This document shows, piece after piece, positions 1 through 6,842 of a DNA stretch of 11,152 bases. A program made the translations under genes and the position numbers. The notes beneath the pieces are model-generated. The model did not search any database. It saw only the letters and a program-made list of their open reading frames with translations, and was not told the DNA's origin. The stretch lies in the NCBI GenBank assembly GCA_045602005.1, contig JAZSAS010000026.1, positions 1 through 11,152 of the forward strand, given 5' to 3'. Source of the DNA: UMGS755 sp045602005 (lineage in GTDB: Bacteria > Bacillota > Clostridia > UBA1381 > UBA9506). Each line of letters opens with the position of its first letter. Position 1 is the first letter of the stretch.

Positions 1-190
1 CAGAATGCCCCGTCTCGTCAGTCATTTCTATCAGTATCATCGTGGGCACTGCAAAAATATGAATATCTCCCTTGCCGATACTGCGAAACATATACAGGGC
101 CGCATCTTCTGCCCGATAGGTCTCCGCACCGGATTCCAACATCATTTGACCCGCAGTGAGCATAAGGTTGATACAGGTTCTGTCCTCCAT
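1..190 (-). CDS. ThrE-like threonine/serine exporter subunit, N-terminal part (cut by window edge)
   Basis: Only the first 63 codons are inside the window; the gene continues beyond base 1. The protein starts MEDRTCINLMLTAGQMMLES and goes on with GAETYRAED and an IFAVPTMILI segment. This is the usual N-terminal pattern of the DUF1212/ThrE family: a helix ending in LESGAETYRxED, then a short alpha/beta segment with a conserved Pro-Thr. In Bacillota the transporter is often split into two subunits, a larger ThrE-N domain protein and a small ThrB-like one; this would be the larger. The family exports threonine and serine across the membrane, but the membrane segments lie outside the window. The ATG at 188-190 has AAAGGAGA about eight bases upstream and lies 13 bases after the fhs stop, so it is probably the fourth gene of the tepA operon. 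Serine feeds one-carbon units to folate, which would suit the fhs neighbour (inference). Confidence 0.72.
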   Translation of the reverse strand, partial: MEDRTCINLMLTAGQMMLESGAETYRAEDAALYMFRSIGKGDIHIFAVPTMILIEMTDETGHS

Positions 191-203
191 GAAGTTCTCT
201 CCT

Positions 204-1871
204 TTAAAACAGACCGCTGATAACACCATCATCATCAACGGAAATGTCCATAGCTGCCGGATGGGCAGGCAAGCCGGGCATGGTCATAACATCGCCGCAA
301 TACACCGTTACAAAGCCGGCACCGGCATAGAGCCGCACCTCCCGAACCTGAAGAGTAAAGCCCGCAGGACGGCCCAGCAATTTTGCGTTGTCTGACAGGG
401 AATACTGAGTTTTCGCCATACACACCGGCAAACCGCCGTAACCATTTTCCTCCAGCCTGCAAAGTTCTTTTTCTGCCTCGGGTGAATAACTCACACCGCT
501 GCCGCCATAAATTTTTGTCACAATGGTGTTAATTTTTTCTTTTAGTGAAAGGTTGCTTTCATAGAGCGGACGGAACTCAGAGGGTTTCTCCAATAACTGT
601 AACAGCTTTTGGGCAAGGGTAATGCCACCTTCACCGCCCTTGGCAAACACCTCGGAAAGGGCAAAATCCGCCCCTTTCTTTTCACAGCAATCACGAATCA
701 TTTGCAGTTCTGCGTCACTGTCTGACCCAAATCGGTTAATGGCAACCATAACACCAACGCCAAACTGTTTTAAATTATCAATGTGCTTCTCTAAATTGCA
801 AAGACCCTTAGAAAGTGCCTCTGTGTTTTCCTGAGACAGCTCCGCCTTCGGAACACCTCCGTTATATTTCAGTGCACGAACCGTGGCCACCAGCACAACG
901 GCCGCCGGTTTAAGTCCCGCCGTGCGGCACTTGATGTCAAAGAATTTTTCAGCGCCTAAATCAGCACCGAAGCCTGCCTCGGTAATCACATAATCGGCCA
1001 GTTTCAGCGCAGTTTTCGTTGCCAAAACGCTGTTGCAGCCATGAGCAATATTTGCAAAGGGACCGCCATGCATCAAGCAGGGAGTTTCCTCCAGAGTCTG
1101 CACCAGATTAGGCTTTAGAGCGTCTTTCAAAAGAGCCGTCATAGCCCCTTCGGCACCGATATCCCCTGCCTTAACTTCGTCGCCCTCATAGGTGTATCCC
1201 ACCACAATGCGGGCAAGCCGAGATTTTAAATCACGAATGTTTTCAGCAAGACACAAAATCGCCATGACCTCAGAAGCCACCGTAATGGTGAAACCGTCTT
1301 CACGGGGAATGCCGTTAAGTTTACCGCCTAAACCCACGACAACCTTTCGCAGAGCACGGTCGTTCATGTCTAAAACACGTTTGAACACAACTCTGGTGGG
1401 GTCAATGCCAAGTGCGTTGCCCCGCATGATGTGGTTATCAATCATGGCACAAAGCAAATTGTTTGCCGCTGTGATAGCGTGAAGGTCGCCGGTGAAATGC
1501 AAATTGATATCCTCCATGGGAATCACCTGTGCATAACCGCCGCCGGCAGCACCGCCCTTAACACCCATGACCGGACCTAATGATGGCTCACGCAGAGCAA
1601 TGACAGCCCGTTTCCCAAGCTTGCCCATTGCCTGACCCAAACCTACTGTGGTGGTGGTTTTGCCTTCACCCGCCGGAGTGGGGTTGATGGCCGTTACAAG
1701 CACCAGCTTGCCTGATGGATTGTTTTCAACACGACGGAGCAATTCATCAGAAATCTTAGCCTTATCGTGACCATAATAAACCAGCTCGCTCTCCGGAATA
1801 TCAAGCTTGGCAGCAATTTCTTTAATATGTAATGGTTTTTTTGCCTGCGCAATCTCAATATCGCTCTTCAT
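204..1871 (-). CDS. fhs: Formate-tetrahydrofolate ligase (10-formyl-THF synthetase)
   Basis: Cytoplasmic enzyme joining formate to tetrahydrofolate with ATP to give 10-formyl-THF. It is the entry of formate into one-carbon metabolism and the methyl branch of the Wood-Ljungdahl pathway in acetogens. The 555-residue length is typical of the monofunctional bacterial enzyme. Visible motifs: the P-loop TPAGEGKTTT at about residues 65-74, the conserved block EPSLGPVMGVKGGAAGGGYA from residue 95, then MEDINLHFTGD, and FANIAHGCNS and GFGADLGAEKF in the middle of the chain. I start at the ATG at 1869-1871, preceded by AAAGGAG with eight bases of spacing. A longer reading to 1973 would overlap the upstream gene and adds non-family residues. 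The start lies four bases after the thioesterase stop, indicating translational coupling. No frameshift or missing key residue is seen. One-carbon supply for purines, or glycine/serine interconversion, is as likely as acetogenesis, since no other pathway gene is in the window. Confidence 0.97.
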   Translation of the reverse strand: MKSDIEIAQAKKPLHIKEIAAKLDIPESELVYYGHDKAKISDELLRRVENNPSGKLVLVTAINPTPAGEGKTTTTVGLGQAMGKLGKRAVIALREPSLGPVMGVKGGAAGGGYAQVIPMEDINLHFTGDLHAITAANNLLCAMIDNHIMRGNALGIDPTRVVFKRVLDMNDRALRKVVVGLGGKLNGIPREDGFTITVASEVMAILCLAENIRDLKSRLARIVVGYTYEGDEVKAGDIGAEGAMTALLKDALKPNLVQTLEETPCLMHGGPFANIAHGCNSVLATKTALKLADYVITEAGFGADLGAEKFFDIKCRTAGLKPAAVVLVATVRALKYNGGVPKAELSQENTEALSKGLCNLEKHIDNLKQFGVGVMVAINRFGSDSDAELQMIRDCCEKKGADFALSEVFAKGGEGGITLAQKLLQLLEKPSEFRPLYESNLSLKEKINTIVTKIYGGSGVSYSPEAEKELCRLEENGYGGLPVCMAKTQYSLSDNAKLLGRPAGFTLQVREVRLYAGAGFVTVYCGDVMTMPGLPAHPAAMDISVDDDGVISGLF

Positions 1872-1875
1872 TGGA

Positions 1876-2271
1876 TTACTCCTTTCCCCGCTTGTTAACT
1901 TTCTGCATGAATTTTTCCTTGTAGATAATGAAGCGCTCGTGCATACCGTCTGCCACCTGACCCACTTCATCATAAACAGCTACCCGAAACACAAGCCGCC
2001 GTCCGTCAATCTCCAAAAGCTCTGACTCAGCATAGGCCTTCATGCCCAGAGGCGTTGCTGCTGTGTGGTTCATGTCAACTTTTGTACCCACCGTGGCACA
2101 ACCCGCCTCCAGATAGGGGCGAACGCTGATGTCGGCTGTTTTTTCCATTAAGGCAATAACAAAGGGCGTGCCGAACACATCCATTTCACCGCTGGCAGCT
2201 CGCCTTGCGCTGACAGATTCATCAACCATCAGCTCCTGTCTGCCCAAAATGCCAATTTCCAGTTTGCTCAT
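1876..2271 (-). CDS. FlK-like hotdog-fold acyl-CoA thioesterase
   Basis: A 131-residue single-domain protein, the normal size of the fluoroacetyl-CoA thioesterase-like hotdog family, which hydrolyses small acyl-CoA thioesters in the cytoplasm. Residues matching the FlK catalytic triad (Thr42, Glu50, His76 in Streptomyces FlK) are visible with the same spacing: Thr35 in VFGTP, Glu43 in ALMEKTA and His69 in VDMNHTAATPLGM. The following AATPLGM segment is also typical. The physiological substrate cannot be read from sequence; fluoroacetyl-CoA is unlikely in a general clostridial setting, and a housekeeping acyl-CoA is more plausible. The ATG at 2269-2271 follows a purine-rich AGGGAAAGAG with eight bases of spacing; a GTG three codons earlier (2280) is possible but poorly placed. 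It sits 51 bases after tepA and four before fhs. The short gap after tepA holds a small GC hairpin (2297-2311) with no T-run, so it is not a terminator. Confidence 0.88.
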   Translation of the reverse strand: MSKLEIGILGRQELMVDESVSARRAASGEMDVFGTPFVIALMEKTADISVRPYLEAGCATVGTKVDMNHTAATPLGMKAYAESELLEIDGRRLVFRVAVYDEVGQVADGMHERFIIYKEKFMQKVNKRGKE

Positions 2272-2322
2272 ATGTATCACTCTTTCCCTAAGGATGCGGG
2301 CGCTGTGCCCGTTCCATTAATT

Positions 2323-3078
2323 TTATTGTTCCTTTTCCTTTTTGTTTTCTTCAATCATCGTGTATAGGCACTCCAGCGCTTCGCTGATGCCGCCCACTTC
2401 ATCAATCAAGCCAAGCTCAACTGCCTCGTCTCCTAAAATAATGCAACCCACATCATTGGCAATTTCGCCTGTTTTCATCATCATCTCTGTGAAAACCTCT
2501 TTTTGAATGTTTGAGTTTTTCACCACAAAATTAACCACTCGTTCCTGCATTTTGTTGAAATATTCATAAGTCTGAGGCACACCAATCACCGTTCCGTTCA
2601 TGCGGATGGGATGAATGGTCATGGCAGCCGAGGGTACAATAAAAGAATACCGTGAAGACACTGCCAGAGGCACGCCGATGCTATGACCGCCCCCAAGCAC
2701 CAAAGACACGGTGGGTTTTTGCATGCTGGCAATCATTTCAGCAATGGCAAGACCGGCCTCCACATCACCGCCAATGGTGTTTAAAATCACCAAAAGTCCA
2801 TCAACACGCTCATCTTGCTCAACAGAAACCAAAAGAGGAATCACGTGCTCATATTTGGTTGATTTATTCTGAGAAGGCAGCAGCATGTGGCCCTCTACCT
2901 GACCGGCAATGGTCAAACAATGAATATTGCCACGGGGATTTTTCACATCTGTCATGCCGAAATCCTTAATATTCTGTGCATTAGAGTCGGCGCTGCTTTC
3001 GTTGCCACTATCACTGCTGTTTTCGTTTTCCTGACTGTTTTCTGCTTCCTGAACCAGAGAACCTTTTTCTTTCTCCAT
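2323..3078 (-). CDS. tepA: TepA-type ClpP-fold serine peptidase (translocation-enhancing protein)
   Basis: A 251-residue ClpP/crotonase-fold serine peptidase of the TepA (YmfB) group, reported in Bacillus subtilis to affect protein export and spore development; it is not the housekeeping ClpP. Residues 1-45 are acidic and rich in Ser, Asn and Glu, probably disordered. The core follows: NIHCLTIAGQVEGH (51-64), KYEHVIPLLV, NTIGGDVEAGLAIAEM (100-115), GGGHSIGVPLAVSS (129-142), MTIHPIRMNG (153-162), then ANDVG (207-211) and LGLIDEVGG (222-230). By position, Ser133, His156 and Asp209 form the expected catalytic triad. I chose the ATG at 3076-3078 because GGGAG lies about seven bases upstream. An in-frame TTG at 3135 is preceded by AGGAG but at only four to five bases, and would add 19 hydrophobic and basic residues. 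The gene is the first of the tepA-thioesterase-fhs-thrE-like operon. Confidence 0.9.
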   Translation of the reverse strand: MEKEKGSLVQEAENSQENENSSDSGNESSADSNAQNIKDFGMTDVKNPRGNIHCLTIAGQVEGHMLLPSQNKSTKYEHVIPLLVSVEQDERVDGLLVILNTIGGDVEAGLAIAEMIASMQKPTVSLVLGGGHSIGVPLAVSSRYSFIVPSAAMTIHPIRMNGTVIGVPQTYEYFNKMQERVVNFVVKNSNIQKEVFTEMMMKTGEIANDVGCIILGDEAVELGLIDEVGGISEALECLYTMIEENKKEKEQ

Positions 3079-3092
3079 CTCTTTTCTCCCTT

Positions 3093-3120
3093 CTTTTTTT
3101 CCAGTATGGGAGAAAAAAAG
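3093..3120 (-). repeat. A/T-rich inverted repeat in the tepA leader
   Basis: CTTTTTTTC (3093-3101) and GAAAAAAAG (3112-3120) are perfect nine-base complements around a ten-base loop. The repeat lies in the tepA leader just upstream of the ribosome binding site at about 3085-3089. As RNA this is a weak stem, and it may be only a by-product of homopolymer runs. It also separates the two possible start codons of tepA. Confidence 0.35.
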
Positions 3121-3153
3121 GCTGTTTATGCACAAAATACTCCTAATTATAAT

Positions 3154-3182
3154 ATTTTATCATTTTTTCATTCATTGTGCAA
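3154..3182 (-). promoter_or_regulatory. Sigma-A promoter for the tepA operon
   Basis: On the minus strand TTGCAC (3182-3177) is separated by exactly 17 bases from TAAAAT (3159-3154), and the -10 box carries a TGn extension (TGATAAAAT). This is five of six matches to each consensus hexamer. Transcription should begin near 3147, giving a leader of about 70 bases before the tepA ATG. A second TATAAT-like box lies a few bases further downstream. Confidence 0.8.
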
Positions 3183-3198
3183 TAATTTTTTCAAATAT

Positions 3199-3235
3199 GC
3201 ATGATTTTATGAAAAGTAAGGCATGATAGGCATGA
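3199..3235 (+). promoter_or_regulatory. Three GCATGA direct repeats upstream of the sugar ABC operon
   Basis: GCATGA occurs at 3199-3204, 3221-3226 and 3230-3235; the last two copies extend to GGCATGA. Copy-to-copy spacing is 22 and then 9 bases, roughly two turns and one turn of the helix, which would put them on about the same face. They lie 28-64 bases before the ATPase start, where the promoter or an operator should be. I could not find a good -35/-10 pair on the plus strand in this gap, so the promoter itself is unassigned; it may need an activator. The nearest match to a catabolite-response element has at least three mismatches and I do not call one. Confidence 0.25.
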
Positions 3236-3262
3236 GAGTTCTTAAAAGAAAGAGGTGAAAGC

Positions 3263-4786
3263 ATGGGGGAAACTATTTTAACCATGTCAGGCATTCACAA
3301 GCGTTTTCCCGGTGTTCATGCCTTAAAGGATTGCCAATTTGAACTTTGTGCCGGCGAGGTTCATGCCCTGGTGGGGGAGAACGGCGCCGGGAAATCCACT
3401 TTAATGAAGGTGCTCACCGGCGTGCATAAAAAAGACAGCGGCACCATTGTTTTCATGAACGAGGAACTGACCCATGCCACGCCACGCCAAACGCAAGACA
3501 AGGGAATTTCCATGATTCATCAGGAACTGAACCTAATGCCCCACCTGACTGCTGCACAAAATATTTTTATTGGCAGAGAACCCAAACGTGGCGGGGTTTT
3601 TACCGATGACAGAAAACTAAACCGGGATGCGAAGCAGCTTTTTGAAAAGCTGGGCCTCGATTTAGACCCTCGCACACGGGTGGGTGATATTACTGTTGCC
3701 AAGCAGCAGATGGTGGAAATTGCTAAAGCTTTGTCCTTTGATTCAAAGGTTTTGATTATGGATGAACCCACGGCGGCCCTGACCGACAAGGAAATTGAAG
3801 AGTTGTTTAAAATCATAAACTCCTTAAAAACTCAAGGCGTGGGCATTATATATATTTCCCACCGCATGGATGAGCTCATGCAGATTTGTGACCGCATTTC
3901 GGTTATGCGTGACGGGGCTTACATTAAAACTGTTGATACCAAGGAGACAAGCACTGAGTCTATCATTCAGATGATGGTTGGGCGAACCATTTTTGAGCCA
4001 CCCAAAACAGAGGCTTCTGGCGGTGGTGAAATCCTTTTATCTGTGCACAACTTAAACACCCCCACACTAAAAAACATCAGCTTTAATGTGAAACGAGGGG
4101 AAATTTTAGGCTTTGCAGGGCTGATGGGTGCCGGACGGACAGAGGTGGCACGGGCGGTGTTCGGTGCCGACCCGATTCAGGGCGGCGACATCATCATTGG
4201 CGGAAAACCGGTTCGTATTCGCTCCCCGCAAGATGCCGTTCGCCACAGCATTGGCTATCTGTCAGAGGATAGGAAGCAGTTTGGTCTTGCCCTTGGCATG
4301 TCTGTTGAGGATAATACCACCCTTGCCGCCCTGCCCCGCTTTAGCCGTATTGGTTTTATCAATTTTAAAGAAACTGCCCGAATTGCCAAGGATTATGTGT
4401 CTAGGCTTAAAACCAAAACCCCCTCCATCCGTCAGGATGTGAAGAATCTGTCGGGTGGCAACCAACAAAAGGTTATCATTGCCAAGTGGTTGGTGCGAAA
4501 CTGTGATATTTTAATTTTTGACGAACCCACCAGAGGGATTGATATTGGTGCAAAAAGTGAAATTTACAAGCTCTTATCTGATTTGGCGGAAAGCGGCAAG
4601 GCCATTATCATGATTAGCTCAGAACTGCCGGAAATTCTACGAATGAGCGACCGCATCGCCGTTATGTGCGAGGGACGGATTACAAAAATTCTTGACATAG
4701 GAAATGCCGACCAGGAAACCATTATGAAATATGCCACCATGCGTGAAGAAAATAATGAAACAGGAGAGATGAACGTTGAGCGATAA
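3263..4786 (+). CDS. Sugar ABC importer, duplicated ATP-binding protein (RbsA/MglA type)
   Basis: A 507-residue double ATPase that powers uptake of a monosaccharide or polyol through the permease encoded next. First nucleotide-binding domain: Walker A GENGAGKST (38-46), Q-loop region MIHQELNLMP (84-93), a signature region reading TVAKQQMVEIAKALS in place of LSxGxQQ (144-158), Walker B VLIMDEPT (163-170) and switch His200. Second domain: the degenerate Walker A GLMGAGRTE (286-294), YLSEDRKQFGL (332-342), signature LSGGNQQKV (396-404) and Walker B ILIFDEPTRGID (416-427). The degenerate second Walker A, with Arg in place of Lys, is normal for this family. Length and layout match E. coli RbsA, including the linker motif MMVGR (237-241). 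The ATG at 3263 follows AGAGGTG by about five bases. The gene overlaps the permease gene by 11 bases. Substrate is undetermined: ribose, galactose and other sugars share this architecture. Confidence 0.95.
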   Translation: MGETILTMSGIHKRFPGVHALKDCQFELCAGEVHALVGENGAGKSTLMKVLTGVHKKDSGTIVFMNEELTHATPRQTQDKGISMIHQELNLMPHLTAAQNIFIGREPKRGGVFTDDRKLNRDAKQLFEKLGLDLDPRTRVGDITVAKQQMVEIAKALSFDSKVLIMDEPTAALTDKEIEELFKIINSLKTQGVGIIYISHRMDELMQICDRISVMRDGAYIKTVDTKETSTESIIQMMVGRTIFEPPKTEASGGGEILLSVHNLNTPTLKNISFNVKRGEILGFAGLMGAGRTEVARAVFGADPIQGGDIIIGGKPVRIRSPQDAVRHSIGYLSEDRKQFGLALGMSVEDNTTLAALPRFSRIGFINFKETARIAKDYVSRLKTKTPSIRQDVKNLSGGNQQKVIIAKWLVRNCDILIFDEPTRGIDIGAKSEIYKLLSDLAESGKAIIMISSELPEILRMSDRIAVMCEGRITKILDIGNADQETIMKYATMREENNETGEMNVER

Positions 4787-5783
4787 CCAAACGATAACAC
4801 CCAATAAGAAAAAAAGAATCCAGTTTTTTTCCGGCCTGGCACTGCAAAAGCTGCTGGCCTTTGCCACGCTGATTGTGTTGGTTGTCTTTTTCTCCTGTGC
4901 CTCCCCTAATTTTTTTATACCGGATAACATCAACTCCATTTTGCTAGCCACCTGTGTCAACGGTCTCTTGGCTCTGGGCGTTACCTTTGTCATTATCACC
5001 GGCGGCATTGACCTGTCAATTGGCACGGTGATGACCTTTTCCGCCGTGGTTTCCGGTGTTTTTGTTGTAAATCTGGGAGCTCCTTTGTGGCTGGGTGTGA
5101 TTATTTCTATTCTAACCGGTGGTTTGATTGGTCTGTTCACCGGATTTTTGGTGGCATTTCTTAAAATTCCCTCTTTTATTGCCACCTTGGGTGTGATGAT
5201 GATAACCGAGGGGTTATCCTTAGTGGTCTCCGGTTCCTCTCCCATCTATTTCCCTTCAGCATATAAGGAAATTGCTGTGGGTTCTCTTGCCGGTCGACTG
5301 ATTCCCGGCTTGAATCTGCAGAATGGTGTTTTAATTTTGTTTATTATGGCGATTGTGGCCAGCATCATTTTAAACCGGACCATTTTAGGGCGATATAACT
5401 ATGCCATTGGCTCCAACGCAGAAGCAACACGGCTCTCCGGCGTGAACGTTGCCGGTTGGCTCACAGCCATTCATGTGCTTTCCGGCCTTTTTTGCGGCAT
5501 CGCCGGCGTTATCATATCCTCCCGTTTGGGTTCAGCACAACCGGCTCTGGGACAGGGCTATGAGCTGGAAGCCATTGCCGCTGTTGTGATTGGAGGAACA
5601 TCTCTCTCCGGTGGTCAGGGAACGATTTCCGGTACCATTATCGGCGCCTTTATTATGAGTGTATTAACTAATGGTCTGCGAATTATGGGAGTCAAGCAGG
5701 AATGGCAGACCGTGGTCATCGGCATTGTTGTGATTCTTGCCGTCTTTATTGACATTTATAGAAGACGGCGCCAGAAACAATAG
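4776..5783 (+). CDS. Sugar ABC importer, permease (RbsC type)
   Basis: A 335-residue polytopic inner membrane protein of the BPD_transp_2 family, the usual size for RbsC-like subunits, which normally work as a dimer with the double ATPase. Many hydrophobic segments are visible, from LLAFATLIVLVVFF (26-39) to VVIGIVVILAVFI (313-325). Family motifs: NGLLALGVTFVIITGGIDLS (62-81), GSNAEATRLSGVNV (212-225, the cytoplasmic loop that contacts the ATPase) and GYELEAIAAVVIGGTSLSGG (261-280). The start is a TTG at 4776-4778 (TTG AGC GAT AAC), eight bases after AGGAGA. No ATG in this frame is better placed: the basic, cytoplasmic N-terminus (NKKKR) needs this start. It begins inside the end of the ATPase gene, so translation is probably coupled. 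The C-terminus RRRRQKQ fits an inside location. Confidence 0.94.
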   Translation: MSDNQTITPNKKKRIQFFSGLALQKLLAFATLIVLVVFFSCASPNFFIPDNINSILLATCVNGLLALGVTFVIITGGIDLSIGTVMTFSAVVSGVFVVNLGAPLWLGVIISILTGGLIGLFTGFLVAFLKIPSFIATLGVMMITEGLSLVVSGSSPIYFPSAYKEIAVGSLAGRLIPGLNLQNGVLILFIMAIVASIILNRTILGRYNYAIGSNAEATRLSGVNVAGWLTAIHVLSGLFCGIAGVIISSRLGSAQPALGQGYELEAIAAVVIGGTSLSGGQGTISGTIIGAFIMSVLTNGLRIMGVKQEWQTVVIGIVVILAVFIDIYRRRRQKQ

Positions 5784-5797
5784 AAAGGAATAAAAAC

Positions 5798-6775
5798 ATG
5801 AAACGAAAACATCTTGCAATTTTACTGTCTCTTGTCCTTTGCGTTGCCGCCTGTTGCGGTTGCGCTGCTGACAAGGACAACAGCGGTGATGTGACAAACA
5901 ACGATAAACCCTACATTGCTGTTATTGGCAAAGGCTTTCAGCACAAATTCTGGCAAACAGTGAAATCCGGTGCTGAACAGGCTGCCAAGGATTTAGGGGT
6001 GCGCATCACTTATGAAGGAACCGACACAGAAGCACAAGTTGACAAGCAGGTTGAAATGCTGGACGCGGCTCTGGCCAAAAATCCGGTTGCCATTTGCATT
6101 GCCGCACTGGATTCCCGTGCTGTTCTTAGTTCTTTAGAAAAGGCACAGGAACGGAAAATTCCTGTTGTGGGTTTTGACTCCGGCGTTGATAGCGATATTG
6201 TGATCGCCACTGCCGCCACAGATAACACAGCCGCCGCCGCACTGGCTGCCGATAAACTGGCAGAGGCCATTGGCGGCAAGGGAGAAATCGGCATGGTGGT
6301 GCACGACCAAACCAGCACCACCGGACAGCAACGCCGTGACGGCTTTAAAAACCGAATTGAAAAGGCCTATCCCGATATTACCATTGTGGATATTCAGTAT
6401 GGCGAAGGCGACCACACAAAATCAGCCGATGCCGCTAAGGCCATCATCACAGCACACCCGAATTTAAAAGCCATTTATGGTGCTAATGAGGGGTCTGCCA
6501 TTGGTGTGATGCTGGCTGTTGAGGAACTAAACAAGGTTGGAAAAATTCAGGTAGTTGGTTTTGATTCCGGTAAAAAACAGGTGGATTCCATTAGAGAGGG
6601 CAACATGCTGGGAGCCGTAACGCAAAATCCGTTCCAAATTGGCTATAAAGCCGTTGAAGCTGCCTATCGTGCCTACAGAGGAGAAACGGTGGAAAAAGAA
6701 ATCGACACCGGCTTTGAGTGGTATGATCAAAATAATGTGGATTCTGAGGAAATAAAAAAATTATTATATGATTAA
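5798..6775 (+). CDS. Sugar ABC importer, substrate-binding lipoprotein (RbsB type)
   Basis: A 325-residue periplasmic-binding-protein type 1 receptor, anchored outside the membrane as a lipoprotein. The N-terminus has KRK, a hydrophobic stretch (6-18) and clustered cysteines; VAAC with Cys19 fits the lipobox best, with Cys22 as an alternative. Mature domain: PYIAVIGKGFQHKFWQTVKS (38-57), VVGFDSGVDSD (123-133), QQRRDGF (177-183), YGANEGSA (227-234), VVGFDSGKKQ (252-261), AVTQNP (273-278). Positions line up with RbsB sugar contacts: aromatic Phe51/Trp52, Asp127, Arg179, Asn230, Asp256, Gln276. That supports a sugar ligand but not which one. Good binding site AAAGGAA before the ATG; it follows the permease by 14 bases. 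Being last in the operon matches ATPase-permease-binding protein order in rbs-like loci. No kinase, isomerase or regulator of the imported sugar is in the window. Confidence 0.94.
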   Translation: MKRKHLAILLSLVLCVAACCGCAADKDNSGDVTNNDKPYIAVIGKGFQHKFWQTVKSGAEQAAKDLGVRITYEGTDTEAQVDKQVEMLDAALAKNPVAICIAALDSRAVLSSLEKAQERKIPVVGFDSGVDSDIVIATAATDNTAAAALAADKLAEAIGGKGEIGMVVHDQTSTTGQQRRDGFKNRIEKAYPDITIVDIQYGEGDHTKSADAAKAIITAHPNLKAIYGANEGSAIGVMLAVEELNKVGKIQVVGFDSGKKQVDSIREGNMLGAVTQNPFQIGYKAVEAAYRAYRGETVEKEIDTGFEWYDQNNVDSEEIKKLLYD

Positions 6776-6781
6776 ATATGC

Positions 6782-6818
6782 AATGAGGGTGCAGCGACTT
6801 TGCCGCACCCTCATTTTT
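6782..6818 (+). terminator. Intrinsic terminator of the sugar ABC operon
   Basis: AATGAGGGTGC (6782-6792) pairs perfectly with GCACCCTCATT (6805-6815), an 11-bp stem around a 12-base loop in which GC/GC can pair further. On the plus strand it runs into TTTTT. It begins seven bases after the binding-protein stop. On the minus strand, past the end of the dehydratase gene, it has no clean T-run, so termination there would be weaker. Confidence 0.88.
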
Positions 6819-6842
6819 CTCTGCTTTTGTCTCGTACCTTTT

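Noticed and set aside
622..1482. Plus-strand open frames of 70-96 codons opposite fhs
   Set aside because: They are antisense shadows of a well-conserved gene, with no ribosome binding site and low-complexity Ser/Pro/Thr-rich translations.
1872..1973. 34-residue N-terminal extension of fhs
   Set aside because: It overlaps the thioesterase gene in another frame, has no family resemblance, and the ATG at 1871 has a better ribosome binding site and gives the normal length.
2297..2311. GC-rich hairpin between tepA and the thioesterase gene as a terminator
   Set aside because: The stem is only five base pairs and is followed by CATCC, not by a T-run, so it is unlikely to stop transcription.
3211..3224. 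Possible catabolite-response element before the sugar importer
   Set aside because: The best alignment misses the central CG and at least one more conserved base.
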